A stretch of DNA of 64,000 nucleotides from Trissonchulus latispiculum (lineage: Eukaryota; Nematoda; Enoplea; Enoplida; Ironidae), in contig JASAND010030257.1 in the NCBI GenBank assembly GCA_030248195.1, positions 1 to 64,000 on the forward strand. The letters run 5' to 3'. Within the stretch, counting starts at the first letter, position 1. Each line of letters starts with the position of its first letter. This document shows positions 34,153-44,518 of this stretch, in pieces. The notes under the pieces are model-generated. The model was not told where the DNA came from, ran no database searches, and worked only from the letters and a program-made list of their open reading frames with translations. The translations under genes were made by a program, and so were the position numbers.

Positions 34153-35612
34153 CCCGCCACAGCCACCGCCTGGACCTTTCCTCAAATTCCAAGAGACGCA
34201 GCACAGGGATGGAAACAGTGTGTTGCATCTTTGACACTGACTCTCATGTAAATAATAAGATGGACGAGTGAATGCCGTGCCGCGAGTGGGATGTTGCGTA
34301 ATTTCGGGTTTCGGGCAACTCCCCACCCATCCATCCGGAATCTTGACATGCTATTCAGAAACTGACATGTTTTACTGATCCTTCCTATCTGAATTTGCCA
34401 TGGCGCTGTATGTGTACTGAATCGAATTTGCAGAAATAAGAAAGGGATCAAAAATAGTAAAATTTTGAATATAAATCTGAGATTTTGTAAGCGTATTTTG
34501 GGCAGTCAACTGAAAATCAGAATTAAACTGACGTTGGTTTAAATAAAAAACTGACATCCCGACTGGAATGTAAGTTTTAGTCTTTTCTCGAAATAACACC
34601 GAACCTGGACGCAGAACGTAGAGACAGAGCTATATATATGCAGGTGTAAATCGGTTATATGTATTTTGATCATCCCATATTGGACTATTAATGAACCTTA
34701 TAATATTATAATTTGTACCTGAAATACTTAAAGGACGCTAATTAAGTCAAATCAAAGATGAAAACAAAAGAATTGTTGTCAGTGCAATGCTACAGCAAGT
34801 TTTAAAGGAGGGGAGATACTTTGTGCATGCTTTGGCAATTTTACCATAAGGAACGAAAAGCAAAACAGTGGAAACGATGCGATTATAATAAAGTAACGAA
34901 AACCGAAAATGAGAAAATAGGAAGCGGGAGAAATAAACATACAAGTATAACAAAAGTAACTAATGACTGGTGCAGGTGACTGGGATTGTTGGTGAGTATG
35001 AGGGATTTCACAATTAGTAAATCCAAAATCAAGATTCAGTACTCACAAATTTAAAGAAGTACTGAATCTTTCGGTCCCAATCCCTGAGATTCATACTTCA
35101 GAAAATTTATGAGTACCAATAAGGTTGATTGGGGTGGGTGCCGAAATCCGTCATCAGAGGGATCCAGTATTTTCGTTAACTGCAAATAGAAACATCTCGC
35201 TTCATTTAAGTTATACTGGTTGGGCCAAGCCTCGAAGAGACCCGAATTTCGGTCTTTTAATTTGACATGTTTGTCAAATTGCAGACGGGCTTCTGTAAAT
35301 TTTGTGGGGAGGAACTGACTTAATGACTCTATTTACGCTTGATTAGTTTTCAAGTGGCACCCAACTGGGCAGCTTGAACACTGACTGCAGAACGAAAAGG
35401 AGAGAGGCCACTACTTAATGACCTTTGTACTTCTCTCCCCATAAATTTTACATCTTCAATATTAGGAGTTCAGCAAATTAACAAACTGAAATATTAAATT
35501 TTTTAGTTTGATAAGGGAGGACCAACGGGAACCGAACTGAATTCGTCAGCCTCCAGTATGCACCCATGCAAAATTTTAAAGTTATTGGTCAAAAAATTAA
35601 AAGTTAGGAGTA
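34153..35612. other. Non-coding stretch
   Basis: No gene is recognised. Near 35545-35610 there is a fragment of the foldback MITE seen at 13249-13866, including the GCATGCACCC-type arm sequence. Confidence 0.4.
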
Positions 35613-35935
35613 GTATAGGAGCCGACAGATGGGACCTCTTTGTACAGGTGTATCTTTGGAGGAGATATAGGGTCATTAATCATACAGGTAAGGTCATTAA
35701 TCATACAGGTAAGGTCATTAATCATCGGGTGCAGATGTTCTCAAGGTCATTGTTGGCCAATTTTGCCTTTAGCTTGGATAAGCTTTGTAACATTGTACTA
35801 AATTTTTAACACAGTGTTATTGGACTATATTGTCTACGTATGTAACTTTACCTATGTATTCAACTAGTTTGTTTACCTGCCTAATTAGTGTTTATTAATT
35901 TATATGTCTAATTAAGTACGTAAATTAATTAAGTA
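35613..35935 (+). repeat. Direct repeat copy 2
   Basis: Same orientation and content as 30966-31275, with one extra GGTCATTAATCATACAGGTAA unit. The two copies bracket the Penelope fragment and the unidentified spliced gene. Confidence 0.7.
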
Positions 35936-36214
35936 ACATTTTCAAACTTTTTTCAAACTTTTTTATTTACCTGACTGTTTGCCAATGGTGATAGAGTCTT
36001 ACCTATCTATCTCAGCATCGTATAGACCAAAAATATTATTGCAAAATTTTCTTCCCGTAACAACTAAAATTTTCTTTTCCTGCATTTCCTTATATATGAC
36101 ATCTGGACCTTTGTATTAACCTTGAAACGGAAGGAGGGAAACGAACACTTAAAGAAGACAAGATTGTTAGTTACGTACTTCAGAATACACTTTAAATATC
36201 TTCATTTAAAATTT

Positions 36215-36545
36215 TCTCCCTGCTAGCTGCCTTCTAGTGTTAGCATATCTTTAGCATACTGAGGACTCAAAGCTGTCAAAAGTCTTTCTCTCCCTGCTTG
36301 TTTAAAATTTTCTTCCCCTATTAGCTGCCTTCTAGTGTTAGCATATCTTTAGCATACTGAGGACTCAAAGCTGTCAAAAGCCTTTGTCTCCCTGCAAGCT
36401 GCCTGCTAGTGTTAGCATATCTTTAGCATACTGAGGACTCAAACCTGTCAAAAGCCTTTCTCCCTGTTTGTTTAAAATTTTCTTCCCCTGCTAGCTGCCT
36501 TCTAGTGTTAGCATATCTTTAGCATACTGAGGACTTTAACCTGTA
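36215..36545. repeat. Tandem repeat of about 75-100 bp, four copies
   Basis: Each unit contains GCTGCCT(T)CTAGTGTTAG, ATATCTTTAGCATACTGAGG and usually CAAA(G)CTGTCAAAAG. One unit is shorter because the TTTAAAATTTTCTTCCCC part is missing. Confidence 0.8.
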
Positions 36546-36599
36546 TCTCAAAGCTTACCAATTCGCCTTACCTAGTTTGATTGCACCTGTCTCATTGAA

Positions 36600-37310
36600 A
36601 TTAAAGACGTAAACAATAAACATTGGTTGAAAATGAAAATTTTATGTCTCCAATTACGTAATATTGGCAGCACTTATCACTTTAATCTTTGTGTCTACGT
36701 AAAGAGCAAACAATAAACTAACTTCGGTCAACTAATTTGGATTAGTAGTTAACTAATTAGTTAATAATAATTTATTAAAGTTAACTATGAAAATTGGCTG
36801 AAAATGGGTGATTATAATTGTATGTCTCTAATTACGTAAAATTGGGAAAATTTGTTGGGATGATTTTGGTTTCTACGTAAAGAGCATGTGTTGAACTAAC
36901 TTATCACCAGCTAGTAATTATTTGTTGGCTAGTTAGTTAGTAATAATTGGTTAAAGTTGACTACGAAAATTGGCTGAAAATGGGTGATTATAATTTTATG
37001 TCTCCAATTACGCAAGATTGGGAAAACGTTACGTGATAAGTTTTATGTCAACGTAAAGGGCAAACCATGAACCAACTTCGGTCAACTAATTTTGTTTAGT
37101 AGTTAGCTAATTAGTTAGTAATAATTTATTAAATTTAACTATGGCTGAAAGTGGGTGATTATAATTTATGTCTCCAATTACGTAAGATTGTTGACACATA
37201 TTCGGTTAATTATGGTGCCTGTGTAATAAAGTAATAATGAACTAACTTCGGTCACCTGTTGATAATTATAGGTTAACTAATTAGTTAATAATTAATTAAA
37301 GGTGACTCGG
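36600..37310. repeat. Tandem repeat of about 170-180 bp, four to five copies
   Basis: Units share TATGTCTCCAATTACGTAA, CTAACTTCGGTCAACTAAT and AGTTAGTTAATAATAATT-like phrases. Starts recur near 36640, 36820, 36998 and 37168. Copies are diverged. Confidence 0.75.
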
Positions 37311-37526
37311 AAAATTTGTGTGTAAAGAAAATATTGTTACATAGAACTTTTGGTACCAAGACAATACAACTTTTGTTCAATAATTAATGAACAAGGGTAT
37401 ACAAAATTGATGTATGTGTATTTTATGAAACCTAGCACAAGAATGCTGCAAAGTTTAGACATATATTGCAAGTTTGGCAGGTTTATTAACCTTACTGACA
37501 TTTGAATCACCATACTTTACATCATC

Positions 37527-38227
37527 ATGAATTCCGTTGAAGCCGGTAAGATATTTAATTGTAGCATTTTTAAAAGTTGTATTTTTAATGATTGCATTTT
37601 AGTAGTTGGATTTTTTAGTCGTTCAAATTTTGATCGTTTCGTTTGTTAGCAGTTGTACAGTTTGAACATAGTTTTTAGATTAGCATTATTTGTTGTGTGA
37701 AAATTATTACTTATGCTTCAGGTTCACCATCTGTGGAGAAGATTATTGACAATTTGGTCATACTTTGTGATGAAATGGATCCCGCTACAGTGGAAGACTA
37801 TATGGTTGAACATCAGCGCATAACCCCGGATTATCGAGATATCATCAAGTCCGAAACAAGATACGATGGAGTGTTTGATCTCCTACTGCGACTAAAGAGG
37901 AGCAAAGATATAGTGCCCCTGCTCCACGAGGCCTTGGTGAAGTCGAAGCAGTACAACCTAGCCAAACTATTCGAAGGAGGAACCAAGGAGAAAGGAGTCA
38001 CGTGGAAGATTTACACAAAGAGCAAATATTTGCTAAGAGAAAGCCAGGACACCTTCCCTACGGTACAAGCAGCGAGACTGGGCGCAGCGATGGCCCTTGG
38101 ACCCTTGGGATGCGACAACCGTGCCGTCGTATTCATCGAATGGATTGGAAATTCTATGGTGAAACAATGGAATGTGCCGGAATGGTTCGTATCCCCATGG
38201 AATCACCAAGACTGTAAAAACCACTAA
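37527..38227 (+). CDS. CARD-like (death-fold) protein gene with one intron
   Basis: Exon 1 is 37527-37545 (ATG, six full codons plus one base, donor GTAAGA). Exon 2 is 37722-38227. Splicing joins them as a Gly codon and gives 174 residues. Residues of about 10-90 (VEKIIDNLVILCDEMDPATV to SKQYNLAKLF) form a six-helix pattern with CARD-type spacing: a leading helix with NL, an IT-type turn, DLLLRLKR, and a final AL...YNLAKLF. CARD domains mediate caspase-recruitment and innate-immune assemblies. The C-terminal 80 residues (WKIYTKSKYLL, EWIGNSMVKQW) are unrecognised. Next to a TBP homologue and a packaging ATPase it looks like element cargo acting on host death or immune signalling; that is an inference. 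Confidence 0.55.
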
Positions 38228-38540
38228 TATTAACACACTATTAACACTAAAGACACTATTGACAATTACATGCTAATGTACAGTAAACCATTGACTATTA
38301 TTATTATTGCATAACACTGTAAGCCATTATTATTGAATAACAGTATTGTATTGCATAATCACTGTAAACCATTGACTATTATTATTATTTTATGGTATTA
38401 TTATTATTATTATATGGTATTACTACTGTCCAGTAAACCATTGCATAACAGTATTGTATTGCATAATCACTGTAAAAATGTTGCATACAGTAAACGAAAT
38501 GTTACGGATAACATTAGTTGCACTGTAGGTAGGTAGGCAG
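38228..38540. repeat. AT-rich direct repeats
   Basis: The phrase GCATAATCACTGTAAACCAT and TATTATTATT runs recur three to four times. No gene is seen. Confidence 0.5.
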
Positions 38541-38927
38541 TTAGCCATGAAAAAACGGATTTTTAAGCATTTCTGCTTCTAGCCTGTCTAGCATATTGTA
38601 GATAGGTTGAATACTTCTGCGATATCTTTTGTACTCACGTAGGTCCCTCATCTTATCCCTGACTGCATCAATTTCGTAGATATGAGGTCTTGGTGGTAAT
38701 CCGCATTCACGTCTGATGAGATGTTCGTCGCCGTGACATAACGTACCGTAGGCTTTACAAGACACCTCCTCAATGGCAGTACGTGGGTCAGGACATTGTG
38801 AGCTAGTCCATGTCTTACTGCCGATACTCATGACGGCAACATAATGGCCGGTAATCTCAATGCGAATAGGCGGACTTTGGCGCAGGGCCTTTTGTAACAG
38901 TTCGTTCAACAGGCTTCGCGCAGACAT
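38541..38927 (-). CDS. Small protein with a possible dsRNA-binding-like fold
   Basis: There are 128 residues with an ATG 6 bp after the TBP stop. Residues of about 4-62 follow helix (SLLNELLQKALRQ), three strands (IRIEITG, YVAVMSIG, KTWTSS) and helix (PRTAIEEVSCKAYGTL), the order of a dsRNA-binding domain. The conserved KKxAK of the second helix is absent, so this is a weak structural guess. The C-terminal half is a basic helix region (REYKRYRRSIQPIYNMLDRL). Co-orientation and tight spacing suggest one transcript with TBP. Confidence 0.5.
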   Translation of the reverse strand: MSARSLLNELLQKALRQSPPIRIEITGHYVAVMSIGSKTWTSSQCPDPRTAIEEVSCKAYGTLCHGDEHLIRRECGLPPRPHIYEIDAVRDKMRDLREYKRYRRSIQPIYNMLDRLEAEMLKNPFFHG

Positions 38928-38933
38928 GATGCA

Positions 38934-39428
38934 CTAATGAAGTTTAAACCTTATCACCTTCTTATTAACTAAAGACCTTGCATCTAATAGGGCAGACTCA
39001 CTTCGAGCACCAGTTAATATGACCTTGCCAGTGTGGAAGATAAGTGCAGTAACCCCGGCAATCTTACACGTGAGACCATTAAATAGCTCCGGTTCATAGC
39101 AAACTTGATGGGTATGCCTGATACTTTCATATAAATCCCTTAGGTCTATATACCTGCCAAGTGAGAAGGATCCCACCAGGTTCACCACTTCGCCTTCGCG
39201 AAGAATACCGACATTAAGTGCGCCTGCAAGTTGACGAATACACTGTTTAGCTCGTTCGATTGATTTACATCCGAGACAAACAAAACTACCACTCGTGAAT
39301 AATTGGAAAGTTGCCTCCTCGTGTTTCAGACTACCGCCAATAAACCCACGATAGAGTCTAATGTTAGGAATGTTCGTTAGGTGAAGTTCCCTGTCAAAGC
39401 GTCCACTGAGAACAACATTAACAATCAT
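38934..39428 (-). CDS. TATA-binding protein (TBP) homologue in the Polinton-like cluster
   Basis: 164 residues cover the two-fold repeated TBP core with no N-terminal extension. Repeat 1 (about 1-75) has GFIGG, ATFQLFTSGSFVCLGCKS. Repeat 2 (about 80-160) has VNLVGSFSLG, YEPELFNGL and ALIFHTGKVILTGARSE, which match the TBP signatures YEPELFPGL and SGKVxLTGAK. The four Phe expected to wedge into the TATA minor groove (GF, LF-TSG, LF-NG, IF-TG) are all present. TBP nucleates transcription initiation. A short, diverged, intronless copy beside a packaging ATPase suggests an element-encoded initiation factor. The next ORF starts 6 bp after its TAG. Confidence 0.85.
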   Translation of the reverse strand: MIVNVVLSGRFDRELHLTNIPNIRLYRGFIGGSLKHEEATFQLFTSGSFVCLGCKSIERAKQCIRQLAGALNVGILREGEVVNLVGSFSLGRYIDLRDLYESIRHTHQVCYEPELFNGLTCKIAGVTALIFHTGKVILTGARSESALLDARSLVNKKVIRFKLH

Positions 39429-39491
39429 TGTTATCCCCTTGGTATCCTGTCCCTCACTTATTAATGTGGAATACTAAGGTATCGCCTCACG

Positions 39492-39501
39492 TCTATAAAA
39501 A
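39492..39501 (+). promoter_or_regulatory. TATA-like box ahead of the membrane-protein ORF
   Basis: TCTATAAAAA lies about 105 bp upstream of the ATG at 39600 and in the upstream region shared with the divergent TBP gene. Confidence 0.35.
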
Positions 39502-39599
39502 TCATGGTAGTAGGGCTAATACAAAGACGGCATCTAAATTCTATGGTAATAAGAAGCGAATAGAGGTACTGTTAAAGTGCGCCGTACAAGATCCTGACT

Positions 39600-39974
39600 A
39601 TGGCTACTGGTGCAAATTCCCAAGAAGGGTATTCCTTTTTAAACTATACGAAACTCCAATTGGTCAAAGGAGTTCCCTGTATAATCACAAGCCTTCTCAT
39701 AAAATTTTTATTGTCTACGATTGTATTAGCGATTTTGTTGTCACAGCATACCCTGTGTAAACTACCACCACTGAAGGATTCCGTCACGGTAGACAATGCT
39801 ATCTTTATTCATAATGGTTGGACTGAGCACCTTGTATCACTTGATAGTTTTCACGAGATCCGCCAATTCATCTACAATTGTCTAAACTTCCAGTGCCCTG
39901 TCTATATTAACGGATCTATTCCATGTCCCTACACGTCCACATATAACGAGACAACTCTGCCTGGATCAAGATAA
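39600..39974 (+). CDS. Small membrane protein, function unknown
   Basis: There are 124 residues from ATG at 39600. A hydrophobic segment at about 25-50 (IITSLLIKFLLSTIVLAILL) is a clear membrane helix. It is followed by a 75-residue domain with three Cys and two N-glycosylation sequons (NGS, NET), fitting a lumenal or virion-surface side. Divergent from TBP and followed in the same direction by the ORF at 40096. No family is recognised. Confidence 0.5.
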   Translation: MATGANSQEGYSFLNYTKLQLVKGVPCIITSLLIKFLLSTIVLAILLSQHTLCKLPPLKDSVTVDNAIFIHNGWTEHLVSLDSFHEIRQFIYNCLNFQCPVYINGSIPCPYTSTYNETTLPGSR

Positions 39975-40095
39975 GCGTGTCCTTTGTGGCTTTGTTGGTC
40001 CTGTCAGTTTTACAGCAGACCAGATATACCAGCTCTATAGTCAATAAGTAGGCCTACGATACTGGTGTAAATACCACTATTCCATATATTGCACC

Positions 40096-40311
40096 ATGGG
40101 TATCTATAAGGCACTCCAGAGCCTGATCCGCCTCAGCCGCTACCACAAGAATAAATGCAGACGATATCCGAGGCAAAAGATAATCATTTCTATTCCTGGC
40201 ATTGGATGGCGACGAATTCTACATGTCGATATGAAGCAACTGATCAATGAAGATGAAGTAGTCGAAGAACTTATTCTCGATGATGAAGATATAATGGATA
40301 CTACTAAATGA
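40096..40311 (+). CDS. Small basic-acidic ORF, function unknown
   Basis: There are 71 residues with ATG in a good context (CACCATGG). The first half is very basic (RLSRYHKNKCRRYPRQK) and the end is acidic (EDEVVEELILDDEDIMD). An AATAAA lies at 40423. Co-oriented with the membrane-protein ORF and the ATPase. No family is recognised. Confidence 0.45.
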   Translation: MGIYKALQSLIRLSRYHKNKCRRYPRQKIIISIPGIGWRRILHVDMKQLINEDEVVEELILDDEDIMDTTK

Positions 40312-40422
40312 TGATGATACAAATACCACGAAGAATGATATGAAGACAGATAACGAAGAGTGAACAAATTTGACACTATAGTGACTATTGTGTATGTAAT
40401 ATTGTATTGTGTTTTGCACTAC

Positions 40423-40428
40423 AATAAA
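40423..40428 (+). terminator. Polyadenylation signal
   Basis: AATAAA lies about 110 bp after the stop of the 71-residue ORF and just before the ATPase start. Confidence 0.45.
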
Positions 40429-40463
40429 GTCATATAAACAGCGTTGGTGTTTTCATAGTAAGT

Positions 40464-41143
40464 ATGGAGAGAGTTAGGACACCAAAGTTTCAGCATCCGT
40501 TCACTTGTATCGTGGCGGCTCCAACAAAGGCAGGAAAGACCACCTTTGTGTCACGACTGGTAGAGCATGCAGATGAAATGATCTCAGAACCACCTGAAAA
40601 GATTATACTGAGTGGCAAGATGCATATGATAGACTTTCCCAGGTAGAATTTATCAAAGGTCTACCGGATCTAGAGAAACTGAAAACCCCTGACGCAAAAT
40701 TGGTAGTACTTGATGATCTGATGAGCGAGATTAAACAGCAACCTAACCTTGTTCAACTGTTCACCCGCGGTTGTCACCATTGGTCTTGCAGTGTCATCAA
40801 TATCACTCAAGACATATTCTACGATAGGCAGCGGACTAATAGGATAAATAGTCAGTATATTGTCCTCATGAAGAATCCAGCCGATAAGCTAACCCCGATG
40901 AACTTGGCAAGACAAATGTATCCAGGTAGAGTGAAAGGATTTATGGAAGCTTTTGAGCATGCCACCAGTAGACCACATGGATATCTACTGATAGACCTAG
41001 ACCAGAACACACCAGAAAAACTCCGCCTACGAGGGCATATTTTCCCTGATGATTCTTACACCGACGTATATTCCATAAAAACTGACAATATCAAGAAAGA
41101 ATATTTTAGCATGCCGCTTTCGGCTACAATCTATTCTAGCTAA
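40464..41143 (+). pseudogene. FtsK/HerA-type genome-packaging ATPase, frameshifted
   Basis: From ATG at 40464 the frame gives FTCIVAAPTKAGKTTFVSRL, a Walker A P-loop near residue 20, and runs to about 40610. There an indel moves the reading into another frame. That frame continues with LVVLDDLM (Walker B), an NITQDIF segment (sensor-like) and a C-terminal part ending at TAA 41143. Polinton and adintovirus packaging ATPases have this order and a total near 230-250 residues. The original frame stops at 40644. AATAAA follows at 41193. The rest is uninterrupted, so inactivation looks recent unless the base run is a sequencing error. Confidence 0.85.
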
Positions 41144-41192
41144 GAACTTTAGAAATTTTGTGCTTAGTGTTCATACAATTGTTGAGCAAAAA

Positions 41193-41198
41193 AATAAA
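41193..41198 (+). terminator. Polyadenylation signal after the ATPase
   Basis: AATAAA lies 50 bp after the ATPase stop. Confidence 0.5.
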
Positions 41199-41560
41199 AA
41201 ATTTATCCCCCCCCCGGACTTCGGTCCAAACCGCCCCCCCCCTGAAAATTTTTTGTATCTACGCTACTGACCACGTCTCACTTTAAACAACATCTCTTGT
41301 ATTTTTAACCAAGACAATTTATATTAAACCAACATTGGTTGGTTGGCTTGGTTTTTGCAAACACTACAAAGACTACCACCTCTCAGTTTAAACATTTCTT
41401 CTATTTTTAGCCAAGCCAAACTATATTAAACCAACATTGGTTGGTTGACTTAATTTTTACGGACAAAATAATTTTCTCTATTTTTAGCCAAGCAAACTTA
41501 AAACTAAGCCAAGTCCACAGGCATGAATATCTTACCCAAATTTCCTTTGCTAGGATTTCA
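41199..41560. other. Non-coding junction with short direct repeats
   Basis: C-runs (CCCCCCCCGG) mark the likely edge of the element. CCAACATTGGTTGGTTG and CTATTTTTAGCCAAGC-type phrases are then repeated two to three times. Confidence 0.45.
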
Positions 41561-43330
41561 CAATCCGGCCCGAATTAATAATTTTATGTTTTGGGCCGGA
41601 TTTCCACTAAAACACGGCCCGAATTAATAATTTTGACTTCTGGGCTGGGTTTTCACTAAAACCCGGCCCGAATAATAATTTTATCTTTTGGGCCGGATTT
41701 CCACTAAAAATAGGCCCGAATTAATAATTTTATGTTTTGGGCCGGATTTCCACTAAAACCCGGCCCAATTAACAATTTTAACTTTTGGGCCGGGTTTTCA
41801 CTAAAACCCGGCCCGAATAATAATTTTATGTTTTGGGCCGGGTTTTCACTAAAACCCGGCCCGAATTAATAATTTTGACTTTTGGGCCGGGGTTTTCCCT
41901 AAAACCCGGCCGACTTAATAATTTTATGTTTTGGGCCGGGTTTTCACTAAAACCCTGCCCGAATTAATAATTTTGACTTTTGGGCCGGGGTTTTCCCTAA
42001 AACCCGGCCGACTTAATAATTTTATGTTTTGGGCCGGGTTTTCACTAAAACCCTGCCCGAATTAATAATTTTGACTTCTTGGCCGGGTTTTCACTAAAAC
42101 CCGGCCCGAATAATAATTTTATATTTTGGGCCGGATTTCCACTAAAACCCGTCCCGAATTAATAATTTTGACTTTTGGGCCGGGGTTTTCCCTAAAACCC
42201 GGCCGACTTAATAATTTTATGTTTTGGGCCGGGTTTTCACTAAAACCCTGCCCGAATTAATAATTTTGACTTTTGGGCCGGGGTTTTCCCTAAAACCCGG
42301 CCGACTTAATAATTTTATGTTTTGGGCCGGGTTTTCACTAAAACCCTGCCCGAATTAATAATTTTGACTTCTTGGCCGGGTTTTCACTAAAACCCGGCCC
42401 GAATAATAATTTTATATTTTGGGCCGGATTTCCACTAAAACCCGTCCCGAATTAATAATTTTGACTTCTGGGCCGGTTTTCACTAAAACCTGGCCCGAAT
42501 AATAATTTTATCTTTTGGACCGGATTTCCACTAAAATCCGGCCCGAATTAATAATTTTATGTTTTGGGCCGGATTTCCACTAAAACCCGGCCCAATTAAC
42601 AATTTTAACTTTTGGGCCGGGTTTTCACTATAACCCGGCCCGAATAATAATTTTATGTTTTGGGCCGGGTTTTCACTAAAACCCTGCCCGAATTAATAAT
42701 TTTGACTTCTGGGCCGGGGTTTTCCCTAAAACCCGGCCGACTTAATAATTTTATGTTTTGGGCCGGGTTTTCACTAAAACCCGGCCCGAATTAATAATTT
42801 TGACTTTTGGGCCGGGGTTTTCCCTAAAACCCGGCCGACTTAATAATTTTATGTTTTGGGCCGGGTTTTCACTAAAACCCTGCCCGAATTAATAATTTTG
42901 ACTTTTGGGCCGGGGTTTTCCCTAAAACCCGGCCGACTTAATAATTTTATGTTTTGGGCCGGGTTTTCACTAAAACCCTGCCCGAATTAATAATTTTGAC
43001 TTCTTGGCCGGGTTTTCACTAAAACCCTGCCCGAATAATAATTTTATATTTTGGGCCGGATTTCCACTAAAACCCGGCCCGAATTAATAATTTTGACTTC
43101 TGGGCCGGTTTTCACTAAAACCTGGCCCGAATAATAATTTTATCTTTTGGACCGGATTTCCACTAAAATCCGGCCCGAATTAATAATTTTATCTTTTGGA
43201 CCGGATTTCCACTAAAACCCGGCCCGATTTAATAATTTTGACTTCTGGGCCGGGTTTTCACTAAAACCCGGCCCGAATAATAATTTTATCTTTTGGGCCG
43301 GGTTTTCACTAAAACCCGGCCCGAATTTGT
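41561..43330. repeat. Satellite of about 47-bp monomers with GC-rich inverted ends
   Basis: About 1.77 kb of tandem units of the form AATTAATAATTTT-(ATGTTTT or GACTTCT)-GGGCCGGGTTTTCACTAAAACCCGGCC. Each unit contains GGGCCGG and CCGGCCC separated by short AT-rich loops, so every unit, in either phase, can fold. Two monomer types (ATGTTTTGG and GACTTTTGG) alternate over long stretches, giving a higher-order period of about 94 bp. Roughly 35-40 units. Confidence 0.9.
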
Positions 43331-44510
43331 ATTAGTTGTATTTGTATTTGAATTTGTATTATTAAAATTTGGGTATTTTTAGGGTAAATTTTGCAAATTT
43401 TTTCAAAAAAGTGCAAACGTTTGGATTAACGTGTTTACTATCGCGAGAAATATACGCTTATAACGGTTTTATGGACTTCTAGACTCAATATTGACCTTAT
43501 TCCGGACTCAGAAACATGTTGGCAATCAAGGTGTTGAGATTAAAAACACTGTCCAATCTTAAAATTACTTAATAATTTCATGTTTTTCGGCATTAGCAAT
43601 AGCTGAAAATGCGATTTTTGGCATTAAAACATTTTACCCAAATCCCCGTTACACCTATGGTTTGGGTACAGGTTTTGGTAAAAAATCCGATTTTTGAGAC
43701 CCCAAGCCAGATTTGAACCTTTTACTCCCCCTCATAGGTGTACCTTGAGAAAAGGTTGGGGAGGGAGTAGCCGAAATTAGGGTGGGTGGTGTGGGGGACG
43801 GGGTAAAAATTTTTTCCGTCAAAAATTTAGAAAAAAATCGCAAATTCGCTAAAAAATGTTATTTCCAACCATAGGTGTGTTAGGGGGAGGGTGGGGGGGG
43901 ACCCCTCCCCCCAAATGGAGGGGTCGCAACTCGCAGACCCTCCCCCCTAAAAAATTTTTTCTACCCCTCCCCCCAAATCGGCCTTTGGCCGACCCCCCCC
44001 CTAAAAATTTTCAACCCCCTACCTGAATTTTTGCAAATTTTTAGCCAAAAATTCGAAAATTTTCAAAAAATTAGCGAAAAATTGCTAAAATTCGCCTTAT
44101 TAGCTTAAAAATCGCTAAAAATAGCTGGAAATTGAGGAAAATTTTCAGCTTTTGAGCGAAAAACCGATTTTTCGCCGACCCCCCCCCGAAAATTTTTCAT
44201 ACCCCTCCCCCCAAATCGACTTTTTCTCAACCCCCCTCCCCCTTTTTTGCCAAACCCCCCACCCTACTTTTTTCAAACCCCCACCCCCACTTTTTTCGCC
44301 AGCCACACCTATGTTTCCAACTAAAAAAATCAACATTTCTTCATTTTTGCTCCTTTATTCGAAAAAGCTTGGATTTTTTGCTAAAACTTCGACTTTTTTT
44401 AAAAAAATTCGAATTTTTACTAACTTTGAGGCAAAATTTTCAAAATTTTGAGGGTGGGGTCTGTCAAATTTGGGTGAGTGGGGTCTGGGATTTGGCCATT
44501 TGGGGGTGGG
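43331..44510. other. G/C-run interspersed repeats, no gene
   Basis: At about 43868-44312 there is an element with ends ATAGGTGTG and CACACCTAT enclosing CCCCTCCCCCCAAAT tracts and degenerate GCGAAAAATTGC repeats. A related copy is at 44915-45372. ORFs here are by-products of the homopolymers. Confidence 0.5.
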
Positions 44511-44518
44511 GTCGGCAC

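Larger units (their letters stand above)
22480..41200. mobile_element. Rearranged Polinton/Maverick (adintovirus-like) locus
   Basis: Protein-primed family-B DNA polymerase plus an FtsK/HerA-type packaging ATPase are two of the hallmark genes of Polintons. This stretch has two polymerase copies head to head, a near-palindrome resembling fused terminal repeats, and a cluster of intron-poor genes (CARD-like, TBP, dsRBD-like, membrane protein, ATPase). No major capsid protein, adenovirus-type protease or retroviral-type integrase is visible, so the element is incomplete. The stretch 31-37.5 kb is filled with other repeats and one unrelated-looking spliced gene. Assigning the polymerase half and the ATPase half to one original element is an inference. 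Confidence 0.7.

Noticed and set aside
33871..34326. 151-codon minus-strand ORF
   Set aside because: It is the antisense of the GC-rich third exon at 33913-34152, which has matching splice phases. The minus frame is Gly/Arg-rich by composition.
39428..39760. 110-codon ORF overlapping the membrane-protein ORF
   Set aside because: The alternative frame from 39600 has a true ATG, a clear membrane helix and glycosylation sites. The overlapping frame has none.
41561..43330. CRISPR array
   Set aside because: The units are direct end-to-end repeats without unique spacers, in an animal genome. It is a satellite.
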